A DNA stretch of 64,000 nt from Flammeovirgaceae bacterium UBA2786. Its GTDB lineage: Bacteria; Bacteroidota; Bacteroidia; Cytophagales; Cyclobacteriaceae. This document shows, in pieces, positions 51,350 to 59,923 of this stretch; the stretch's first letter is position 1; each line of letters starts with the position of its first letter. The stretch spans positions 1 to 64,000 of the forward strand of contig DEIA01000079.1 in NCBI GenBank assembly GCA_002352225.1, read 5' to 3'. The position numbers and the translations under genes are program-made. Under the pieces are notes generated by a model. It made no database searches and was not told the DNA's origin. It saw only the letters and a list, made by a program, of their open reading frames with translations.

Positions 51350-51403
51350 AATTGACAGTTAACAAGAACCTCTTCTCTGGTTAAATCTTGCCAACTGTCA
51401 ATT
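51350..51403. repeat. Long imperfect inverted repeat between convergent genes
   Basis: Outer arms AATTGACAGTT (51350-51360) and its complement (51393-51403) are perfect; inner segments (CAAGA...ACC with GGT...TCTTG) extend the stem with small bulges. It lies between the glycosylase and outer-membrane genes and probably ends both transcripts. Confidence 0.6.
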
Positions 51404-51416
51404 GTTCGATCTGAAA

Positions 51417-52016
51417 CTACTTTGATATGTAATACCGGAATCCCAGCGTTGGGCTAAGTGAACTTATATTAAATGTAAACTCTTTCTGATTGTTGTTATC
51501 CACATCTTTGTTTGGATCATAAGACGAAAACCCTATTCCATTTAATTGAAAGTCGAGTCCCCATCTCTCCGTTAAGAAATACACAAAACCCGGTGCAATA
51601 GAAATGCCCATGCTACCAGTCTTGTTTTCAGAATTTCCAGTTGACGATTTCCCTGAGCCAAACGAAAACCCTAAAGCGCCTGTAAATGCAAACCGATCGT
51701 TCGATGTAAACTTATAATACCGTGCATACGGACCTGCTGAAAATGAATTAGTCTTTGTTGGTTCTGAACCATCAGGTCCCGATTTTCCGGTAGAAATTCC
51801 GAATCCCAGACCAACCTCCAGATTATCCATAATAAAATAACCTGCCTTTGGTGAAACCTGAAAAGAGGACGAGGTGTAAACGCCATAAAAACCCTCGCTC
51901 TTGCTGGAAGAGTACCCAAAATTGCCTCCTAGTGTCATACTGCCTTGTGTGGTTTGGGCATGCAAGCCCGAACTTATCAGTACGCATGTAAACGCTAAGA
52001 AAAATACTTTTTTCAT
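51417..52016 (-). CDS. Outer membrane beta-barrel protein
   Basis: The ATG at 52016 (MKKVFFLAFTCVLISSGLHAQ, signal peptide) was chosen over one 39 bp upstream. The 199-residue product is strand-rich with alternating aromatic and Gly residues (LGGNFGYSSSKSEGFYGVYTSSSFQVSPKAGYFIMDNLEVGLGFGIS...SPTLGFRYYISK) and ends in an aromatic-rich strand, like OmpA/OmpW-type 8-strand porin-family barrels. Role unknown. Confidence 0.83.
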   Translation of the reverse strand: MKKVFFLAFTCVLISSGLHAQTTQGSMTLGGNFGYSSSKSEGFYGVYTSSSFQVSPKAGYFIMDNLEVGLGFGISTGKSGPDGSEPTKTNSFSAGPYARYYKFTSNDRFAFTGALGFSFGSGKSSTGNSENKTGSMGISIAPGFVYFLTERWGLDFQLNGIGFSSYDPNKDVDNNNQKEFTFNISSLSPTLGFRYYISK

Positions 52017-52131
52017 AAAATTTGGTTTTAGAATTTTAAGCAATTTAGTAAACAATCAGGAGGTTTAGTTAGCCCTAATTACAAATATTACTTCTTTCTA
52101 ATAATTACTTACTGCGATCTTTACGCCTTGT

Positions 52132-54045
52132 ATGACATCCCACCAACACCTTCAGCATACTTTGGAACTTATAAAACTCGAGCGCGAGGCCGACCTTGAA
52201 CAATACCGGCAAAAAGTTCTTTTGCGATCCTTAACACAACGCGTAAAAGAAGGGGTTACCTGGTACCCGGTGCGATTAGGTAAAGATTACATTGGCACTG
52301 GCGAACGAATCATAATAGAGTTGGAACGCACACACCCAACTGATCAGCCCCATAGCTTTCAAAGCGGCAAATCGGTAAACGTATTTTGCAATGCATCGGG
52401 TAAACCCGAGAAGCAACACGTGCAGGGTGTAGTTAACTATGTACAAGACAATATGCTTGCTATAACCATTAATCCGGACGAATTACCAGAATGGATGAAC
52501 GATGGCCAGTTGGGCGTAGATGTGATGTTTGATGAAATGACGTACAGAGAAATGGAGTACGCATTGAAATCGGTAATGAAAGCAGAAGGCCGTGTTGCCT
52601 GGTTACGGGAGATTTTCCTGGGCAATGAAAAACCTACGTTGCTGGATGAGGTGCACCCCGAACCCGCGCAACATCTTAATCAAAGTCAGCAGCGTGCCTT
52701 GCAAAAAATCAGGCAGGCACAAGATGTTGCTTTCATTCACGGGCCACCCGGTACCGGCAAGACTACTACATTGGTACAAGCCATTGTACATACACAGCGT
52801 ATCGAAGGCCAGGTACTGGTAACTACACCCAGCAATGCTGCCATAGATTTATTGGTTGAAAAGTTAACTGAACAAGGAGTAAACACCGTACGCATTGGTC
52901 ATCCTGCCCGGGTTACTGAACAAACACTTAGCAAAACGTTAGATGCCCGCATTGCGGCTCATACCCATTTCGATGAACTTAAAGCTTTGCGTAAACGTAT
53001 TGAAAAAGTGCGCAACGAAGCATCAAAATATAAACGCAACTTTGGCCATCATGAACGCGAGCATCGCAGGCTGTTAAAAGAAGAAGCACGATTGTTAAAA
53101 TCCGATGCCGACATGCTTGAGTTTTATATCGTAAATGATGTTTTGCAACAAGCTCAGGCTATTTGCTGTACATTGGTAGGTGCCTCGCACCCGGTATTAC
53201 GCGGCCGTAAATTCAAAACAGTATTTATAGATGAAGCAGCTCAATCCTTGGAGGCTGCGTGCTGGATACCGATGTTACGCGCTCATCGTATTATTCTTGC
53301 TGGCGATCATTGTCAATTACCACCCACTATTAAATCGAATGAAGCAGCAAAAGCAGGCTTAGCCGTTACTTTGTTTGAACGTGGTATTGAAAAACATCCG
53401 CAAACGGCTACCCTGCTACAGATTCAGTATCGCATGCACGAAGCTATTATGAAATTTCCTTCACAATGGTTTTATGCTGATGCGTTAATTGCTCACCCAT
53501 CTGTAAAAACAAGGTTGTTAAAAGCACATCATCAACCAGTTGAATTTATAGACACGGCCGGTTGTGGATTTACGGAAAAACAAGACCCCGAAACGTTGAG
53601 TCGTTTTAATGAAGAAGAAGCTGAACGCGTTATTCACGAAGCTGAAAAATTAGTACAGGATTTTGGCGCACAAGAGTGGAATAATCAACAAATTACCATG
53701 GGGATTATTACACCTTACCGCACACAGGTGGACTATCTGAAGAAATTAGCCGAAGCATCTGCACTATTACAGCCACTTCACGCTCTTATTACCATTCATA
53801 CCGTAGATGCTTTTCAGGGACAAGAGCGCGATGCCATTATCATCAGCTTTGTACGGAGTAACGATAAAGCAGAGGTAGGTTTTCTGGCCGACATTCGCAG
53901 AACCAATGTAGCCATAACCCGGGCTCGCAAAAAACTAATTATGGTTGGTGATAGTGCTACATTAGCCGCCCATCCGTTCTACGAGAGTCTGATTACCTAC
54001 GTTCAGCAAGAAGGTTTTTATAAGAGTGCCTTTGAGGTTGAGTAG
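52132..54045 (+). CDS. UPF1/IGHMBP2-like superfamily 1B helicase
   Basis: A 637-residue protein. The N-terminal region (1-180) includes a beta-barrel-like nucleic-acid-binding part. Helicase motifs are complete: Walker A GPPGTGKTTT at 204-213, TTPSNAAIDLLVEKL (Ia), FIDEAAQSLEAACWIPM (II), ILAGDHCQLPPTI (III), QYRMHEAIMKFPS (IV), TVDAFQGQERDAIIIS (V) and NVAITRARKKLIMVGD (VI). Such helicases act on RNA or DNA 5' to 3'. Bacterial role is unknown. Stands alone. Confidence 0.9.
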   Translation: MTSHQHLQHTLELIKLEREADLEQYRQKVLLRSLTQRVKEGVTWYPVRLGKDYIGTGERIIIELERTHPTDQPHSFQSGKSVNVFCNASGKPEKQHVQGVVNYVQDNMLAITINPDELPEWMNDGQLGVDVMFDEMTYREMEYALKSVMKAEGRVAWLREIFLGNEKPTLLDEVHPEPAQHLNQSQQRALQKIRQAQDVAFIHGPPGTGKTTTLVQAIVHTQRIEGQVLVTTPSNAAIDLLVEKLTEQGVNTVRIGHPARVTEQTLSKTLDARIAAHTHFDELKALRKRIEKVRNEASKYKRNFGHHEREHRRLLKEEARLLKSDADMLEFYIVNDVLQQAQAICCTLVGASHPVLRGRKFKTVFIDEAAQSLEAACWIPMLRAHRIILAGDHCQLPPTIKSNEAAKAGLAVTLFERGIEKHPQTATLLQIQYRMHEAIMKFPSQWFYADALIAHPSVKTRLLKAHHQPVEFIDTAGCGFTEKQDPETLSRFNEEEAERVIHEAEKLVQDFGAQEWNNQQITMGIITPYRTQVDYLKKLAEASALLQPLHALITIHTVDAFQGQERDAIIISFVRSNDKAEVGFLADIRRTNVAITRARKKLIMVGDSATLAAHPFYESLITYVQQEGFYKSAFEVE

Positions 54046-54075
54046 AACAGATTAACAACATTAAATATTTACACT

Positions 54076-54618
54076 TTACTCACCAATCAATTTAGCATGT
54101 AGAGCATGCCGTTCTCCTGTTACCCTACTTATGGGTTCTTGTAAAAGATCTGCGTTTAAAATGTTGTATTCAGAAGACCTGCGGCCGCTATAGATGTTTA
54201 TTAAAACTTCAAAATCCTTATCTGCCAAAGCCTCATATGCTTCTTTCGAAAGCTTAACTTTATCGAATCGTGCAACACCAGCCCCTTCAAGTTCAACCTG
54301 AGCTTCAGCCAAAAAAAGCAAACCCATTTCTGATACCTCAATAGCAGCCGAATCTTTTGGTTGCCCCGATAAATATGCTTTCACAATGATTGTTTCTTTA
54401 TCGTACGATATTTTTTTTTGGGCTGCATCACTCAGAGTAACCTCTATCTCAAATGCCGGAAGTAATATGGAGTCACCTACTTCTAGCATCGCGCCTGTAT
54501 CTTGTTGCGTGGTTGTATCCGCCTCAGGCGGTATGGCATTCTCAACCTTCGTCTCTGGTTTGGTGGTGCATCCATAGATCAAAAATTGAACGAACAAAAT
54601 TCCAAAAATCAGTCTCAT
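54076..54618 (-). CDS. Hypothetical lipoprotein
   Basis: A 180-residue protein with a lipobox (LIYGC, Cys17) after a short signal. An acidic Thr/Gln linker (PPEADTTTQQDTGAM) precedes a beta-rich domain with LPAFEIEVTLSDAAQKKISYDKETIIVKAYLSGQ and SEMGLLFLAEAQVELEGAGVARFDKVKLS. It should be held at the inner or outer membrane facing the periplasm. I do not recognise a family. It lies upstream of the convergent helicase end. Confidence 0.72.
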   Translation of the reverse strand: MRLIFGILFVQFLIYGCTTKPETKVENAIPPEADTTTQQDTGAMLEVGDSILLPAFEIEVTLSDAAQKKISYDKETIIVKAYLSGQPKDSAAIEVSEMGLLFLAEAQVELEGAGVARFDKVKLSKEAYEALADKDFEVLINIYSGRRSSEYNILNADLLQEPISRVTGERHALHAKLIGE

Positions 54619-54659
54619 ATTGGTTAGCCCTCTAATCTGGTATTATACGTTAGCCCATC

Positions 54660-55520
54660 TTAAAGTGCATCTGAATTAAACGTATCGCCCTGATTTACGT
54701 CTCCGGTTGTAAATCCTTTCTTAAACCAACGCTGTCGTTGTTCTGAAGTTCCGTGTGTAAACGAATCGGGCACTACATAGCCTCGTGCTTGCTTTTGTAA
54801 CCGATCATCGCCAATTGCACTGGCCGCATTCATGGCTTCTTCAAAATCGCCTTGTTCTAAAATCTGTTTAGTGTTTTGTGCATGGTGCGCCCACACGCCA
54901 GCCAGAAAATCGGCCTGCAACTCTAACTTTACGGAAAGCTTGTTGTACTCCTCTTCACTTAGCTGATTACGCATACTATGTACTTTATCTGTAATGCCCA
55001 TCAAATGCTGTACGTGATGACCTACTTCATGAGCAATAACATAAGCCTGCGCAAAATCGCCCGGAGCACCAAAGCGACTGCGTAACTCTTCGTAAAAACT
55101 TAAGTCGATATACAGGCGTTCATCGGCACCACAATAAAACGGACCCGTAGAGGCATCGGCTGCACCACATCCCGATTGTACATTTCCGGTAAACAATACC
55201 AGGGTAGGCTCACGATAATCATCCAGCAATTGATTCCACACATCTTCGGTATCGGCCAATACTACTTTTACGAATTGCGACAACTCTTCTTCTTCGGGAG
55301 TAGCCTGATACGGTTCAGTTTGCGAAACAGAGGGCCCGCTATCCAGCGGCATCTGTTGCAATAACGAAAGCGGGTTTTTTCCGGTTATCAACCCAAAAAT
55401 TATTACAATTACAACAAGCCCAAGGCCCCCTTTAACAGGCATACCGCCAAAACCGCGGCCACCTCCTCCACCCCGTTGGTCATCTACATTACCACTTTGT
55501 CGTCTTCCTCGCCACTGCAT
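54660..55520 (-). CDS. YpfJ/KPN_02809 neutral zinc metallopeptidase
   Basis: The ATG at 55520 (MQWRGRRQSGNVDDQRG) is used; an upstream start would add 10 odd residues. The 286-residue protein has one N-terminal membrane anchor (LGLVVIVIIFGLITG) and the zinc motif AHEVGHHVQHLMGI, with FLAGVWAHHA and GYVVPDSFTHGTSEQRQRWFKKGF near the end, all typical of the YpfJ family. It should act in the periplasm. Substrate unknown. Confidence 0.93.
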   Translation of the reverse strand: MQWRGRRQSGNVDDQRGGGGGRGFGGMPVKGGLGLVVIVIIFGLITGKNPLSLLQQMPLDSGPSVSQTEPYQATPEEEELSQFVKVVLADTEDVWNQLLDDYREPTLVLFTGNVQSGCGAADASTGPFYCGADERLYIDLSFYEELRSRFGAPGDFAQAYVIAHEVGHHVQHLMGITDKVHSMRNQLSEEEYNKLSVKLELQADFLAGVWAHHAQNTKQILEQGDFEEAMNAASAIGDDRLQKQARGYVVPDSFTHGTSEQRQRWFKKGFTTGDVNQGDTFNSDAL

Positions 55521-55718
55521 ACGTATTAAATTTAGAACCGGAAGGTACAAAGGCCTTTGAACATCCTCAAAAAAAGGATTTGCTTCACTATCAGATACAT
55601 TCTAAAACCTTGTAAAATCAGCCAAACCTAGAATGGCATTTCGGGTAGTTGTGCCAACTATAGGGGTTTGGCCTACCCTTTGTTTTCTAAAGCGTATACT
55701 TATATAAACAAAAATGCC

Positions 55719-56948
55719 ATGAAAACACTGTGGATGAAAACTATCGTACTGTTGTTCCTGAGTGGAGGAACGTTGGTGCATGCGCAGAATCGCGAAGAAG
55801 TGCCGGGCGATAATTTCAGCCTGGAAGGTGCGCTCGAATTATTCAAGAAGTCCGCTTCGCCCGAAGAATTCGAACGGTTGCTTAACCTGCCGGAATCGGA
55901 AGTGAATAATCTTGATCTGAATGGTGATGGAGACATTGATTACATCCGGGTAATCGATCGTCAGGATAGAACCATTCACACCTTTACCATGCAGGCAGTT
56001 ATTTCGAGAAATGAGTTTCAGGACATTGCTGTTATCTCGCTCGAAAAACTAGCCGATGGCCGTGCCGTTTTGCAAATTACAGGCGATGCTGATGTATATG
56101 GTATCGAAACTATTATTGAGCCTACTACCGAAGTACGTGTTAATGCTGGTACCTCAACTGCACGTACCTACATAAACGTGTGGAGTTGGCCTTGCGTACA
56201 ATATGTATACGGACCATACTACACTACGTGGGTTTCGCCCTGGTACTGGGACTATCGTCCTTTTTGGTGGCGCCCCTGGAGACCCGTTGCTTATGTTGTG
56301 TATTACCCACGTTGGGTTAGTTACCGGTCTTATTATAGCTATTGCGATGCGCCCCGTATCCGATATGCCAGCCAGATTTATCATCCTTATCGGGCTACAT
56401 CCATGGTAGTGTACAACCGCCATCATGAACAAATCAGTAGGTATCGGTCAACACGTACGGTGTATGGCGAAACCCGCGGCAGAGAGGATTCGCGCGATAG
56501 CCGAACTATGCGCTATGATAACAGAGACCGTAATGCTTCGGGCAATGACCGAACCCGTTCTTCAACCGAATGGTCGGGCCGCGATAACAGCCGCGAGCGC
56601 TCAGATAACCAATTACGCAGAGAAGAACCTAATCGGGATACACAATCAAACCAATGGCGCAGAAGTACGAATGAAAGCACGAACACGCGTACTGAACGAA
56701 ATAATGGTTCAACTAACAGAAGTTATAACGAACGCTCTGCAAGCCAGAATAACAACCGGGTGTTTACCCAGCCCCGTGAAAATCGGTCGAACAACTCTGG
56801 CTCGGGCAATAGCCGGCCCGAGGTTAGACAGGAGTCGCGTCAATCACGATCAGAGGTAGCACCGGCCCAAAGGCAATCGAATGGTGGTCAATCGCCACGC
56901 CCGGGGTCTTCAGAAAAATCGGGCTCACAAAAAAGAGGGAGGAATTAA
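55719..56948 (+). CDS. Secreted EF-hand-like, Trp/Tyr-rich protein with a disordered tail
   Basis: The ATG at 55719 (MKTLWMKTIVLLF) is used over an upstream one. The 409-residue protein has a signal peptide (to HAQ, about 23), an EF-hand-like DLNGDGDIDYI (66-76), then a segment very rich in Trp, Tyr, Pro and Arg (about 155-208, YYTTWVSPWYWDYRPFWWRP), and a 160-residue tail of almost only Arg, Ser, Asn, Glu, Gly, Gln and Thr. Composition is that of a disordered extracellular or cell-wall protein. Family not recognised. Confidence 0.7.
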   Translation: MKTLWMKTIVLLFLSGGTLVHAQNREEVPGDNFSLEGALELFKKSASPEEFERLLNLPESEVNNLDLNGDGDIDYIRVIDRQDRTIHTFTMQAVISRNEFQDIAVISLEKLADGRAVLQITGDADVYGIETIIEPTTEVRVNAGTSTARTYINVWSWPCVQYVYGPYYTTWVSPWYWDYRPFWWRPWRPVAYVVYYPRWVSYRSYYSYCDAPRIRYASQIYHPYRATSMVVYNRHHEQISRYRSTRTVYGETRGREDSRDSRTMRYDNRDRNASGNDRTRSSTEWSGRDNSRERSDNQLRREEPNRDTQSNQWRRSTNESTNTRTERNNGSTNRSYNERSASQNNNRVFTQPRENRSNNSGSGNSRPEVRQESRQSRSEVAPAQRQSNGGQSPRPGSSEKSGSQKRGRN

Positions 56949-56960
56949 CCTCCCTTTTTT
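56937..56960 (+). terminator. Terminator overlapping the stop codon of the 55719 gene
   Basis: Stem GGGAGG / CCTCCC (56937-56942 with 56949-56954) with the stop codon in its 6-nt loop (AATTAA), followed by six T. Confidence 0.85.
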
Positions 56961-57031
56961 ATAGGTTTAAGTTAATATGGCCTTAAGTTTTCCTGATTTC
57001 TTATATTCGTTACTTCTTAAACCTTACCATT

Positions 57032-57586
57032 ATGATTTTAATTATCGGAATCATTGTTGTGCTCTTACTTGGAGCTGTTCTTACCTACAACAACCTGGTT
57101 GGTGCCCGCAATGCGGTTGAAAACGCTTTTGGTACCATTGATGTAATGTTGAAAAAGCGTTACGACCTTATACCCAACCTGATTGAAGTTGCTAAAACAT
57201 ACATGAAACATGAAAACGAAATTTTTACCAACCTGGCCAGTTTGAGGGCCAGGGCAACAACCGCTACAAACACCGATGAAAAAGTAGCAATCGAAAACCA
57301 GATCTCCGGGGCAATGAAAAATTTGCTGATATCGGTTGAAAACTACCCCGATCTAAAAGCCAGCGAACAATTTACCATGTTGCAGCGCAGTTGGAACGAA
57401 ACCGAAGAACAAATATCAGCAGCACGCAGGGCCTACAATGCTGCGGTAACAGCTTACAATAATGCAGTTGACAAATTTCCTTCCAACATTTTTGCCGGTA
57501 TGTTCAACTTTAAGCGCAAAGAGGTTTTCATGATTGCCGAAACCGAACGCCAGAATGTAAGTGCAAAGGCGCTATTTAACTCATAA
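57032..57586 (+). CDS. LemA family protein
   Basis: A 184-residue protein with one N-terminal membrane span (ILIIGIIVVLLLGAVLTYNNLVG) and a helical domain with NAFGTIDVMLKKRYDLIPNLIEVAKTYMKHE and EQISAARRAYNAAVTAYNNAVDKFPSNIFAGMFNFK, the LemA signature. Role not established. It is 4 bp upstream of the DUF3137 gene, a pairing seen elsewhere. Confidence 0.95.
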   Translation: MILIIGIIVVLLLGAVLTYNNLVGARNAVENAFGTIDVMLKKRYDLIPNLIEVAKTYMKHENEIFTNLASLRARATTATNTDEKVAIENQISGAMKNLLISVENYPDLKASEQFTMLQRSWNETEEQISAARRAYNAAVTAYNNAVDKFPSNIFAGMFNFKRKEVFMIAETERQNVSAKALFNS

Positions 57587-57590
57587 GGCA

Positions 57591-58520
57591 ATGACTCCAA
57601 TCACAGACTTCCAGTCGTTTTACCAAACTAACCTGAAACCTAAACTAGCCGAGCTTGAAACCATACGCATATCATACGCAAAAAAGATAAAACTGTATGG
57701 CTTAATCGGCATTGGTGCAGGGCTAGCGTTTTTGGTATTTAAAATCAGTGTGTGGCCGTTGATATTAATCGTAGTAGCGATATTTTTTTTGTATCGATAC
57801 TACGCAAAGCGATTTGGAAACAGCTACAAAACACAAATTATTGCTTTGCTTGCACAGGCGCAAGATTTACAATACGATCACGAGTCGTCCATTAGCCGCA
57901 GCGCTTACGACCAAAGCAAAATTTTTGTAAGAACTCCTGACCGGTTTTGGGGTGAAGATTTGCTTACCGGAAAAGTAGACAAAACAGGTATCTGGTTTTC
58001 AGAATTACATACGCAGTACAAATCAGGCGGGAAAAATAAATCATGGCATACTATTTTCCGGGGCATTTTCTTTATTGCGGATTTTAATAAGAATTTTATT
58101 GGCGAAACCTATGTATTACCCGATGTTTCAGAAAACATATTTGGTAGCGGATTAGGTGGCTTCTTTCAAAAACTGAATATAGCACGGCCACAGTTGGTTA
58201 AACTGGAAGATGTGGAATTTGAAAAAGCGTTTGCCATCTACGGTACTGATCAGGTAGAGGCCCGTTATATTTTATCTCCGGCACTAATGCAACGAATTCT
58301 TAGTCTGAAAGAAAAATTTAATACCGCAGTTGCGCTCTCATTCATAGGCTCGCATGTGTACATTGCTCTTAGTATTAGTAAAAATTTATTTGAAGCCCCC
58401 TGGCTCTTTAGTTCTGTTGATAATTACAAACAGCTAGAAGAATACTATAATGACATTGCCATGTGCACAGACATTGTAACAATTCTGGATTTGAATACCC
58501 GAATTTGGATGAAAGAATAG
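57591..58520 (+). CDS. DUF3137 domain protein
   Basis: The ATG at 57591 (MTPITDFQSFY) gives 309 residues; the frame opens 30 bp earlier inside lemA. It has two membrane spans (about 37-53 and 57-73) and a soluble domain with SRSAYDQSKIF, GIWFSELHTQYKSGGK and FRGIFFIADFNKNFIGETYVLPD, as in DUF3137. It probably works with LemA at the membrane; function unknown. Confidence 0.88.
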   Translation: MTPITDFQSFYQTNLKPKLAELETIRISYAKKIKLYGLIGIGAGLAFLVFKISVWPLILIVVAIFFLYRYYAKRFGNSYKTQIIALLAQAQDLQYDHESSISRSAYDQSKIFVRTPDRFWGEDLLTGKVDKTGIWFSELHTQYKSGGKNKSWHTIFRGIFFIADFNKNFIGETYVLPDVSENIFGSGLGGFFQKLNIARPQLVKLEDVEFEKAFAIYGTDQVEARYILSPALMQRILSLKEKFNTAVALSFIGSHVYIALSISKNLFEAPWLFSSVDNYKQLEEYYNDIAMCTDIVTILDLNTRIWMKE

Positions 58521-58589
58521 GGTCTTGAATACGATTAGTGTGGAGTAATACCATACCTGACAAAAACAACACTTACCAATAAATAACAA

Positions 58590-58618
58590 AAAACCACCTG
58601 ATGCATTCAGGTGGTTTT
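58590..58618. terminator. Bidirectional terminator between DUF3137 and outer-membrane genes
   Basis: A 12-bp perfect stem (AAAACCACCTGA with TCAGGTGGTTTT, 58590-58601 with 58607-58618) with loop TGCAT. Confidence 0.85.
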
Positions 58619-58645
58619 AGTATTTCAATTTAAAACCTCAGTTCT

Positions 58646-59329
58646 CTAAAGTTGAACCGGCACACCTAACGTTAACTGTAAAACCCGATGTTTCGATTTA
58701 GATTCGTCCATCATGTTGGATAATCCAAGGCCATAGCGAACATCAATATTAACTTTATCCATTACCATTGCACCCCCACCAACTTGCACACTGAAGTTCA
58801 TTCGATTATCTACAAACCGGTCGTCTCCGTTATAATTATCGGGGGGAGCGCCAAATTTAACATTGTACTTCGTTTTGTGCGAAACCGAAATGGGGTCGCC
58901 AAATCTGTCCTCTCCACTTGAAGACAGTTTATATTCTTCCTTTCCTTTTAAACCATAACCTATTGAAGGGCCAGCGTTAAAATAAAATTTTCCCAAATTC
59001 ATTTTTACTAATATAGGTACCTGAAGGTAGCCTAACCGGGTTTTAGTTGTGAGTTTAATGTTTTCGAAACCTCCTCCGTAAGGAAAATCAATATAAGAAT
59101 TCGTACTGGAAGAGCCCTTTTGCACAAAATTCAACTCGGGTTGGACAGATAGGTTTTTACTCACTAAGATATTATACCCAACCCCTACGGTAAGGCCTAC
59201 TATAGGCTTATAGTCTTCATTATCTTCATAAGATATACTCGCGTAAGTGGCTCCAATTTTAGGTAAAAGTGTTTGGGCTTGTATGGCTCCACTCCAGCCA
59301 ACTATAAACAGAACAAAAAAAAGTCTCAT
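58646..59329 (-). CDS. Outer membrane beta-barrel (PorT-like) protein
   Basis: A 227-residue protein with a signal peptide (to IQAQ). The mature part is strand-rich with repeated motifs (GLTVGVGYNILVSKNLSVQPELNFVQKGSS; KTRLGYLQVPILVKMNLGKFYFNAGPSIGYGLKGKEEY; VNIDVRYGLGLSNMMDESKSKHRVLQLTLGV), typical of PorT-type outer-membrane proteins. A -7 element and a perfect 15-bp palindrome lie upstream. Role unknown. Confidence 0.85.
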   Translation of the reverse strand: MRLFFVLFIVGWSGAIQAQTLLPKIGATYASISYEDNEDYKPIVGLTVGVGYNILVSKNLSVQPELNFVQKGSSSTNSYIDFPYGGGFENIKLTTKTRLGYLQVPILVKMNLGKFYFNAGPSIGYGLKGKEEYKLSSSGEDRFGDPISVSHKTKYNVKFGAPPDNYNGDDRFVDNRMNFSVQVGGGAMVMDKVNIDVRYGLGLSNMMDESKSKHRVLQLTLGVPVQL

Positions 59330-59349
59330 TGTATTGATTTTGGTGATAC

Positions 59350-59357
59350 CAAAAATA
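59350..59357 (-). promoter_or_regulatory. -7 element (TATTTTTG) of the PorT-like gene, overlapping a palindrome
   Basis: TATTTTTG fits TAnnTTTG on the minus strand, 20 nt before the ATG. The dyad TTTGGTGATACCAAA (59339-59353) overlaps it and could be an operator. No -33. Confidence 0.45.
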
Positions 59358-59439
59358 ATGTAACGGTTTGAGTAATTGTTATACTTTTCCTGTTTTTAAT
59401 CAATTTGTAATTCTCCACACCAATCCTTAAAGGATAATC

Positions 59440-59465
59440 AAAAAAAACCACCTATCGGTGGTTTT
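59440..59465 (-). terminator. Terminator of the decayed tRNA-Ala unit
   Basis: Stem AAAACCACC / GGTGGTTTT (59444-59452 with 59457-59465), loop TATC. It is the same hairpin as after the intact tRNA-Ala except for one loop base, so tRNA and terminator were copied together. Confidence 0.8.
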
Positions 59466-59466
59466 G

Positions 59467-59562
59467 TGGAGAATATCGTCCCGATACTATCGGGAGAACC
59501 GATGACCGATTCCATGCCATGGAAGCGTCCCGATGCATCGGGACCAGCCGTGCTAATCCCCC
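59467..59562 (-). pseudogene. Decayed tRNA-Ala with two palindromes in its arms
   Basis: Aligned to the intact tRNA-Ala, this copy matches over most of its length but GATTCG of the T loop is replaced by an 18-nt block holding the palindrome TCCCGATACTATCGGGA (59479-59495), and CTCTAG of the D arm is replaced by TCCCGATGCATCGGGA (59528-59543). The anticodon arm with GGC is kept. The result is 96 nt long and cannot fold as a tRNA. Its 5' end (GGGGGATTAG) supplies the TAG stop codon of the GIY-YIG gene. Confidence 0.85.
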
Positions 59563-59801
59563 TTTTTTATCAGTTGCTCTATATACTTTCTACTCTTCAT
59601 AGATTTTATCTCCCGTTCACGGATAAGAGCTTTCTGTCTTGAATCAAATTCTTCGAAGTAAACAAGCTCCCAATCTGCCGCTATTGCAGTATACCGGGAA
59701 ATACCCGATCGGTGTGACTCAACTCGTTGCGAAAGATTATCCGTTTGACCTGTATAATACTTGTTCGCTGTTGGGGAATATAAAATGTAAACGTAATACA
59801 T
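59553..59801 (-). CDS. Small GIY-YIG nuclease family protein, between tRNA-Ala copies
   Basis: The ATG at 59801 is used; the frame also runs back through the tRNA, which is not coding. The 82-residue protein is a complete single-domain GIY-YIG: VYILYSPTANKYYTGQT, Arg26 and His30, and ALIREREIKSMKSRKYIEQLI with a Glu for metal binding. YIG is YTG here. Its ATG follows directly on the T-tract of the tRNA-Ala terminator, and its TAG lies in the decayed tRNA copy. Related small GIY-YIG proteins are uncharacterised. Confidence 0.85.
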   Translation of the reverse strand: MYYVYILYSPTANKYYTGQTDNLSQRVESHRSGISRYTAIAADWELVYFEEFDSRQKALIREREIKSMKSRKYIEQLIKKGD

Positions 59802-59826
59802 AAAAAAACCACCTCTCGGTGGTTTT
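59802..59826 (-). terminator. Terminator of tRNA-Ala ending at the GIY-YIG start codon
   Basis: A 9-bp perfect stem (AAAACCACC / GGTGGTTTT, 59805-59813 with 59818-59826), loop TCTC read on the plus strand, then seven T directly before the ATG at 59801. Confidence 0.9.
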
Positions 59827-59827
59827 G

Positions 59828-59901
59828 TGGAGAATATCGGATTCGAACCGATGACCTCTTCCATGCCATGGAAGCGCTCTAGCCAGCTGAGCTAATCCCC
59901 C
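59828..59901 (-). tRNA. tRNA-Ala, anticodon GGC
   Basis: A complete 74-nt cloverleaf: acceptor GGGGGAT / ATTCTCC with the alanine identity pair G3-U70 and A73, D arm GCTC-GAGC, anticodon stem CTTCC/GGAAG with loop ATGGCAT, and T arm ATCGG-TTCGAAT-CCGAT. CCA is not encoded. Confidence 0.96.
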
Positions 59902-59923
59902 TTACAATCTCTACACATGCACC

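Noticed and set aside
59410..59425. Inverted tRNA-Ala end (ATTCTCCACA-like) beyond the last terminator
   Set aside because: Only about 10 bases match, too short to claim a relic.
59802..59864. Coding start of the GIY-YIG gene inside the tRNA
   Set aside because: An in-frame ATG exists in the tRNA, but the translation there (EEVIGSNPIFSTKPP) is tRNA sequence and the domain begins at 59801.
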